Source: Laetiporus sulphureus 93-53
Lineage: Eukaryota > Basidiomycota > Agaricomycetes > Polyporales > Laetiporaceae
Length of the DNA stretch: 64,000 nucleotides
Direction of reading: 5' to 3'
Assembly (NCBI RefSeq): GCF_001632365.1
Contig: NW_024468558.1
Span: 164,595 to 228,594 of the forward strand
Shown: one piece after another, positions 58,983-64,000 of the stretch
Position numbering within the stretch: the stretch's first letter is position 1
Layout of the letters: the number at the start of each line of letters is the position of its first letter
The notes under the pieces: generated by a model
Database searches by the model: none
What the model was told of the DNA's origin: nothing
Seen by the model: only the letters and a program-made list of their open reading frames with translations
Position numbers and translations under genes: made by a program

Positions 58983-61104
58983 TTAACTCCAGCAGTACTT
59001 CTCGAGGCATCCGTGGCAGAGCCCGCTTCGCTCAATGCCCTGCTGCTGTCTAGAGCGGTCAACGATCGCACAAGCCAGACAGGCGGGCCACTCTGAATCC
59101 TTCTCCCAGCTCTTTCCCTCATCTACTGGGATAGCGATGCCTTTCGTGGCGACGTCGAATGTCTGCGAGAGCATTGCCTGGAGCTCGTCGGCCGTGTACT
59201 GCATCTGTTCCGTGCTCGTATTTGTGACAGGCATCTGCCCGAGAGGTGCGCCACCGTTCGCGAGGTAGATAACGAGCGGTTCATCTGACTCCTCCGAACT
59301 GTTGCAACCGAAGAAAGTGGGCCGTTTGGTGAGATCATGCGCTGTGAATTCTGACGCCGAGGTTGGCACCGATGGGAATGAATATGTCCCGGGGAAGAAT
59401 GCTACGCGGTCTTGGGTCGCCTGAATGTAGCCAGAGGTTGGTGGACTTCGTGAAAACACAGGGACAATGGAAGCCTCACGATTATTGAGCTACCATCTGC
59501 CCAATGGTCATCAGTGTCTGAGGCCTGTTATATCATTCAGCTGAAGGTGCAACCCCATATTTTGAATTTTGTTATTAAACCTTACAGCATCAATTGCGAA
59601 GATCACATCCACTTCACGGGCCTTCACCAGAAGAGGCATGAAAGGCACCACTTCACCGTCTTCGCCGCCATCTACAAGTTGGAGTAGAGTCTCATTGCTG
59701 TCAATGAAGGTTTCGGGCGAATAGCCGTAAAATGCGTTCGGCACCAGCCCAACCGCCAGTTCGACGTCGGATTCTGGCAAGTACTCAGCGAGCAATTCGA
59801 CTACTTCGTATATGGATGAATTCTTCAGGGTAGTGGCCTGAAAAGTTATATTCTTTAGTTCCCATGACTGTACGACCGGTTGACGTGATTTCTCACTGAG
59901 GTATTGTACTCGTTGAACAGGTTCGATGAAAGGCCCTCAATGAACGCGATCTGATCGAAGCCAGTTGCGCAAATACTATTGTTCGGAGAACCAAGGTATT
60001 CTGTCGGCGTGAAGGCGGCTAGCATGGGGTCAAACGAGCCAAACTCATCTGCGCGAGAGTCATCGTGAGTGATTGCCAGAGAGCATGCCGCTGACTGTAT
60101 CGACGTACAAACATTGACTTCGTATATAGGGTTCGTGAGCGGGACGAAATTGCCACCGCTGAGTATATTCGAATTATTGCCATTCGGTGACAGCGTATCA
60201 ATAACGAGAATTGGGAACGGCTGGGTATAGTTCGTAAATGTGTCCCTGAGCTGTGGTGAGTCTTGATTAAGTTCAACGACCATGACACTTACAACGTGGA
60301 AATGGATGAAAATGTCAGTCCAGCACCGTGCGTATCATCGGGGTCCCAGAAGTTTGTAGCGGTGGTGCCGTTCACAAAATGTCGCGAAAGGGCGCGAGCC
60401 CACACGTCGGTCACCGTAACGGGAAACCCCTTCTCATACTTCCCCTCGATCTCCTTCAAAATGTCAAGAACGTATTCATCGTCCAGCGTCACGTTACTGC
60501 TCGGGCTCAACAGGTCGAAATCAGCAAGCCATCCCCCGTAGCCATTGGCCGATGTCTGATCGGGGCCGAAGACAAGATTCGGGAGAGTCGGAAAGTCTGC
60601 TTGTGCAAGGGAACTGACGAGCCAATTTCCACCCGACAAAGCGGCCAGGTAAGTTGCGGCTTGCAGGAGCCCGCCGGTGCCTGCGAGCACGGATGTGCTG
60701 TTACGGCCGTCCAGAGCATTCAGGACGCCCGCTCCAAATGTCGCTGCCCTGTATCCTCCTCCGCTTGTCGCGATTGCGAAGCGCGGGTATGCCTCTTCGC
60801 CATACTGCCCGGCTAGGATTTCGGAAACGTACGCCGGGAGTGAATCGGCATTCTTGGCTTCCAGTACTGTCTGGAGATAAGACAGCCAAGCTTGGGGAAG
60901 CACTTTCTTTTGCTTCGCAGAGACATAAGCAGCCTCCCCGTCACTCAGAGACTGGTCGGCGCTCCCTGCATCCCGGACGAGTGAAACACCAGAAGGACAT
61001 GGTATCAGTTCCGGAGCGTATGCCGCTGCAGCTTTTGACTGGCCTGCTGCAAGCAGAGGATGGCGGCATAACACAGACAGAAGAAATATCACGGAGTACC
61101 TCAT
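58983..61104 (-). CDS. Secreted phospholipase B / lysophospholipase
   Basis: Four exons, 60293-61104, 59897-60245, 59586-59837 and 58983-59489, about 639 residues. A signal peptide is evident (MRYSVIFLLSVLCRHPLLAA). The catalytic domain matches the fungal PLB/cPLA2-like family: ELIPCPSGVSLVRDAG, the nucleophile elbow ATSGGGYRAATFGAGVLNAL, GGLLQAATYLAALSGGNWLV, FGSFDPMLAAFTPTEYLG, and the Asp-containing VDGGEDGEVVPFMPLL and IFAIDA. Many N-glycosylation sequons (NSTS, NVT, NGT, NYT, NNS, NTS) fit secretion or wall attachment. The C-terminus is Cys-rich (CLACAIVDRSRQQQ then LCHGCLEKYCWS), as in the family. It releases fatty acids from phospholipids and lysophospholipids outside the cell. The final intron uses GGTAG as acceptor, the least certain junction. 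Confidence 0.92.
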
Positions 61105-61778
61105 AAGTACCAGGGGCAGTGCGGCGCAAGGGACCGCATTGTCGATCCTCCGAGCAGTTTATAGCCAAGGGGCCAAGTCCGCGCTCAATGTGCCGCCAGG
61201 GGAGGTTTCCGGGAGAACCGTGCGAGTGCTGCGAGCCGGACATAGATATAGGCATCACGCGGAGGGCTTTGCTACCCACGTGTGTCAGTCATCAATGCGG
61301 ATGTTCGTCGCCGCCTGTCGTCAGGGGAAAGCTGGGCTCACCGCATGGATTGATTCCGGCCTTTTTCAGGAGTGAAGCAAGAGCTGGCCCAAATCCTGTC
61401 GAGTACGCGGCATATATATGATCATGATGCTGTAGCATGTGAATGCGCCCCTCGTTGCTCGTGAATGGTCCGCCATCTTCTAGAGGAAAGAACGCATTCA
61501 AGATCGCACTAGCGATGGAAGTTCATCGACTTCCCGCATAAACATAATAAACGTGCACACATGTGAACTGAGCAACGGCGGACGAGATGACGGCTTACGG
61601 CTTAGAATTTCCATCCTTTATCCAAGGAGACGTGAAGGTTATTTTTGAGGTCACAAGTGATGCAGCTTAGGCACATCCGTCAAGCAGCGTACTGCGAGAA
61701 CCAGCAATACGAGTGTTGTATTCAAAAAACGAGCGCGCCCTGTCCGACCATTGAATTGCCATCAGCAGACGATGACAG
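61105..61778. promoter_or_regulatory. Upstream region of phospholipase B
   Basis: 674 bp before the first repeat-derived element. It includes a CACGTGTGTCA site at about 61277-61287. No gene is supported. Confidence 0.4.
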
Positions 61779-62237
61779 GCATTCATAAGGTTTTTTTTTT
61801 TTTTTTATTTTTTTTTATATACAATTTATATCCCGCCCCGAAGGGGCGGTCGGAGGTGTGTAAATACATGTCTTGTAACAACGGAGGACCAGACGCATCT
61901 GGGGGCGAAGAAGCTTAACGTACGGACACCAGGTCCCCACGGACGCAACAGAGCAGGCGTATAGTAGAAGGGCACGAAGCCCGGTAAGCTGTGTCATGGA
62001 CCACGCAAGCGCCGATAACCTAACAAAATGCATATGCCTAACCAAACTCGAAAACCGTGCCGCGGTCAGTCCGTTGACTCGTTAGAAACACTGTTTAAGG
62101 GGAATCGAACCCCCAAGATACTCCCACCAAACAGTCCTCGTTCACCGCAGAGGCAAAGTGGCGTGCGGGGCATGGTGACCAGTTGAACATTGAGGGGGAG
62201 CCGGCTGGACCAGGGTTAGTGAATTGCATTCATAAGG
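61779..62237 (-). mobile_element. SINE with tRNA-like promoter, poly(A) tail and 12-bp target duplication
   Basis: The flanking direct repeats GCATTCATAAGG are exact at 61779-61790 and 62226-62237, enclosing 435 bp. Read on the minus strand, the element starts near 62225, has an A-box match TGGTCCAGCCGG (62212-62201) and a perfect B-box GGTTCGATTCC (62111-62101), and ends in an A-rich tail (61818-61791) next to the repeat. These are the hallmarks of a pol III-transcribed, LINE-mobilised short retroposon. A GC hairpin (CCGCCCC/GGGGCGG) sits just before the tail. The perfect duplication suggests a recent insertion. It has no coding capacity. Confidence 0.82.
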
Positions 62238-62594
62238 TGTGCGTGGGAGATGTTTAGGTATTTTTGTTTCATAGATATCGAAACAATAGGCGATCAGGTG
62301 CGGGTGCTGCCATGATCATAGGATTGACGACGTTGTCCAATGCCCGTCTAGACACAGTATTCGTGTATGGCACGTCTGAAGATTTGGACGACCTGTGCAT
62401 GTCGCAGCGTGTACAGAATGAATGAGATAGTCGGTTCGTTTCGTCAACCCGGACTTCTCGCCCAAAGAGGTATTATTACATGTTGGGGGCATGCGGTCGA
62501 AGATATGAGCGTGGCAACCAACATTATCATCCAAGCAGAAGAATTAAGTAGTTCAGACTGGTGCGTTGGCTTGCAAAGGATCGACAGGCACCAC
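62238..62594. other. Spacer between the SINE and the MITE
   Basis: 357 bp with no recognised feature. Confidence 0.5.
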
Positions 62595-62988
62595 GGCCAG
62601 TTAGGACCCCTGAAAATCCCTATGAGAGGCCGGTCGGCCGTCCGGACATGAATAGACACTTATGAGGCCCTCGGCCAGTCCTCAGTCCGGACAAAATGAC
62701 CCCCCAATGTCCGAAAGGCCGGTCAAAAGTCCTCCATATGTTCTGGTAGGCCAGTCCTGAGCTGTCCAGACATGGATCAAGGGGAGGCCGAGTAACTACT
62801 TTAAGCCACAGAACAAATAGATACAAGCAGAACCAAAGGGGAGGGGCCACCATAAAAACTCTGTGATCTGGAGGCTGGACAGCTATCCGGACATGAACTC
62901 CGAAAAAGTTGTCCGGACAGGAAGTCCAAAAATCAGTGATTTTTGGACCGGCCTCCAATAGGGATTTTCAGGGGGGTCCTGGCCAGTT
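62595..62988. mobile_element. hAT-like MITE, 378 bp, with 8-bp target duplication
   Basis: GGCCAGTT occurs exactly at 62595-62602 and 62981-62988. Between them the ends are inverted repeats of about 35 bp: the left begins AGGACCCCTGAAAATCCCTA, and the right end read in reverse begins AGGACCCCCCTGAAAATCCC, both continuing to GAGGCCGGTC. Internal copies of TCCGGACA-type palindromic motifs (near 62639, 62683, 62767, 62890 and 62911) resemble the subterminal repeats of hAT elements. The 8-bp duplication fits hAT transposase. No open frame is present, so it is non-autonomous. Confidence 0.85.
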
Positions 62989-63552
62989 GCTCGTATGCTC
63001 GTACATCGGATACTGTTTGAAGATTTGGCTACAGGATACAGATCGAAGTTGCCACTGCGCGTTCAGGCACCAAATGTTTACAGAAGATGGCGGTAACGAG
63101 AAGACACCCTATAGCTGACCTCAAGAAAAGGAAGGTTCAGAATTCGGTTGGATGATATCAGACATCAGTGCTGATAACGTTACTAGAGCTATGTCTGAGC
63201 AGCCAGTGACAGTCCAGATGATAGGCTGCCTTGAGGAAATGTTTTGCGTTTCTTGCCTTTCAGTGAACGTTTATGCGAGGTGCCCAGCACTACAATGGAG
63301 CTGATCAGAATTTCAGAAACGGGGTCATCATCAATTGATTAGTCTTTGCTAGCACACTCTCCACAGTGTCGTCAGTGGCGAGAATCACCTATTGATAGTG
63401 AATCAGAATAAGGGGTTTGGAGCCCATGAGGTAGCCGAAGCGCTCCAGTCAAATCACCTTGACGCAGCATCGATGAAGGGGAGTCACTTGCATGTTCTTG
63501 GCAAGAAATGTTGGAAGGTAGCTCAACTCAGACATGTTCGTGCAACTTGAAC
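62989..63552. other. Right-hand flank, no gene assigned
   Basis: 564 bp with short frames only (for example AMSEQPVTVQMIGCLEEM near 63190). It could be a 5' part of the edge gene below. Confidence 0.35.
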
Positions 63553-64000
63553 ATCGTACCATCAATTTGACAGACAGGGACAGTTGAACCACTCACTGAC
63601 ACAGCGCAATCAGGAACGCTTTTGCAATCGTGGACTGTGGCTTGACTTGATTTCCTTGACGCACGCGAACAGTAAGCGCATTCTCTCAGGCGAAAGCAGT
63701 GATGATGACATTACACGTCGCAAAATTTCGCATGATGACGAGACATGGTGGATGCAGTGCTGTAGTTTAATCAATGATTTAAAAAAAGAGAGAGCTGGCA
63801 ATGATGTTGGAATATCAAGCCTAGCTATACTTAAGTATGGACTTATCAGTTGGTATTTCCTTTTATGTACTTATCAGGCATTAGCGCCCGTAAGACTTTT
63901 CACCCGCTTCGCTCGTTCTGCGGGCTTCAGTCCTTCTATCATCAAGGAGCTGAAGCCTGTGAGTACCGATACTGTCCTGCATGAATGCAGCTTACATACT
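63553..64000 (+). CDS. Open frame running off the right edge, unknown
   Basis: From the stop at about 63552 the frame of QGQLNHSLTQRNQERFCNRG stays open to the end of the window, about 149 codons, including WLDLISLTHANSKRILSGES, DDDITRRKISHDDETWWMQC and a hydrophobic LKYGLISWYFLLCTYQAL. A GTGAGT donor follows ELKP near 63960, so it may be an exon. I recognise no family. It may be a real gene continuing outside, or chance. Confidence 0.25.

Noticed and set aside
62080..62135. tRNA gene on the minus strand
   Set aside because: A T-arm-like GGTTCGATTCC and a short CTGTTT/AAACAG pairing are present, but no cloverleaf with D and anticodon arms fits. The B-box belongs to the SINE.

Overview
The window is nuclear DNA from a filamentous fungus, almost certainly a mushroom-forming basidiomycete (Agaricomycetes). 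Nearly every gene is cut by several GT-AG introns of about 45-60 nt, there are very small exons (8, 9 and 15 nt), intergenic distances are short in the gene-rich parts, and several proteins are of basidiomycete style (Ser/Thr-rich single-pass membrane proteins, F-box/LRR-like proteins, a Cdc10-type septin). Exon structures were worked out by hand from reading frame, splice sites and family motifs.

Layout. 0-11 kb is gene-rich: the 3' part of a SNF2-family helicase (+), a Fus1-like SH3 membrane protein (-), an F-box relic and an intact F-box protein (-), the septin Cdc10 (+), and a Ser/Thr-rich single-pass membrane protein (+). 11-18 kb is gene-poor and holds decayed coding fragments and two diverged copies of one relic segment. 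A bHLH transcription factor (-) at 18.4-19.8 kb is followed by 8.5 kb without a convincing gene, in which lies a ~570-bp imperfect inverted repeat. From 28.4 kb the density rises again: a disordered protein (-), two tandem IRG-type (immunity-related, IIGP-like) GTPases (+), a small two-exon protein (-), the AP endonuclease Apn1 (+), a DUF2235 hydrolase with ~16 exons (-), and two tandem RNase H1 genes (-), one with a single hybrid-binding domain and one with three. After a 3.5-kb spacer come an MFS transporter (+), an F-box protein (+), a four-helix membrane protein (+), a ZCCHC8-like zinc-knuckle/PSP protein (-), a glutaredoxin-like protein (-), a class I aminotransferase (+) and a secreted phospholipase B (-). 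The last 3 kb contain a SINE with A box, B box, poly(A) tail and 12-bp target duplication, and a hAT-like MITE with ~35-bp terminal inverted repeats and an exact 8-bp target duplication.

How the genes relate. Most neighbours look functionally independent. Four sets belong together: the IRG-like GTPase pair; the RNase H1 pair, which shares exon sizes, splice phases and an upstream promoter-like motif; genome-maintenance genes spread through the window (SNF2 helicase, Apn1, RNase H1), which are not an operon; and the glutaredoxin-like/zinc-knuckle pair, whose reading frames touch or overlap on one strand and could be bicistronic. The most unusual item is the pair of fungal IRG-type GTPases, whose G4 motif has lost the aspartate expected for guanine recognition.
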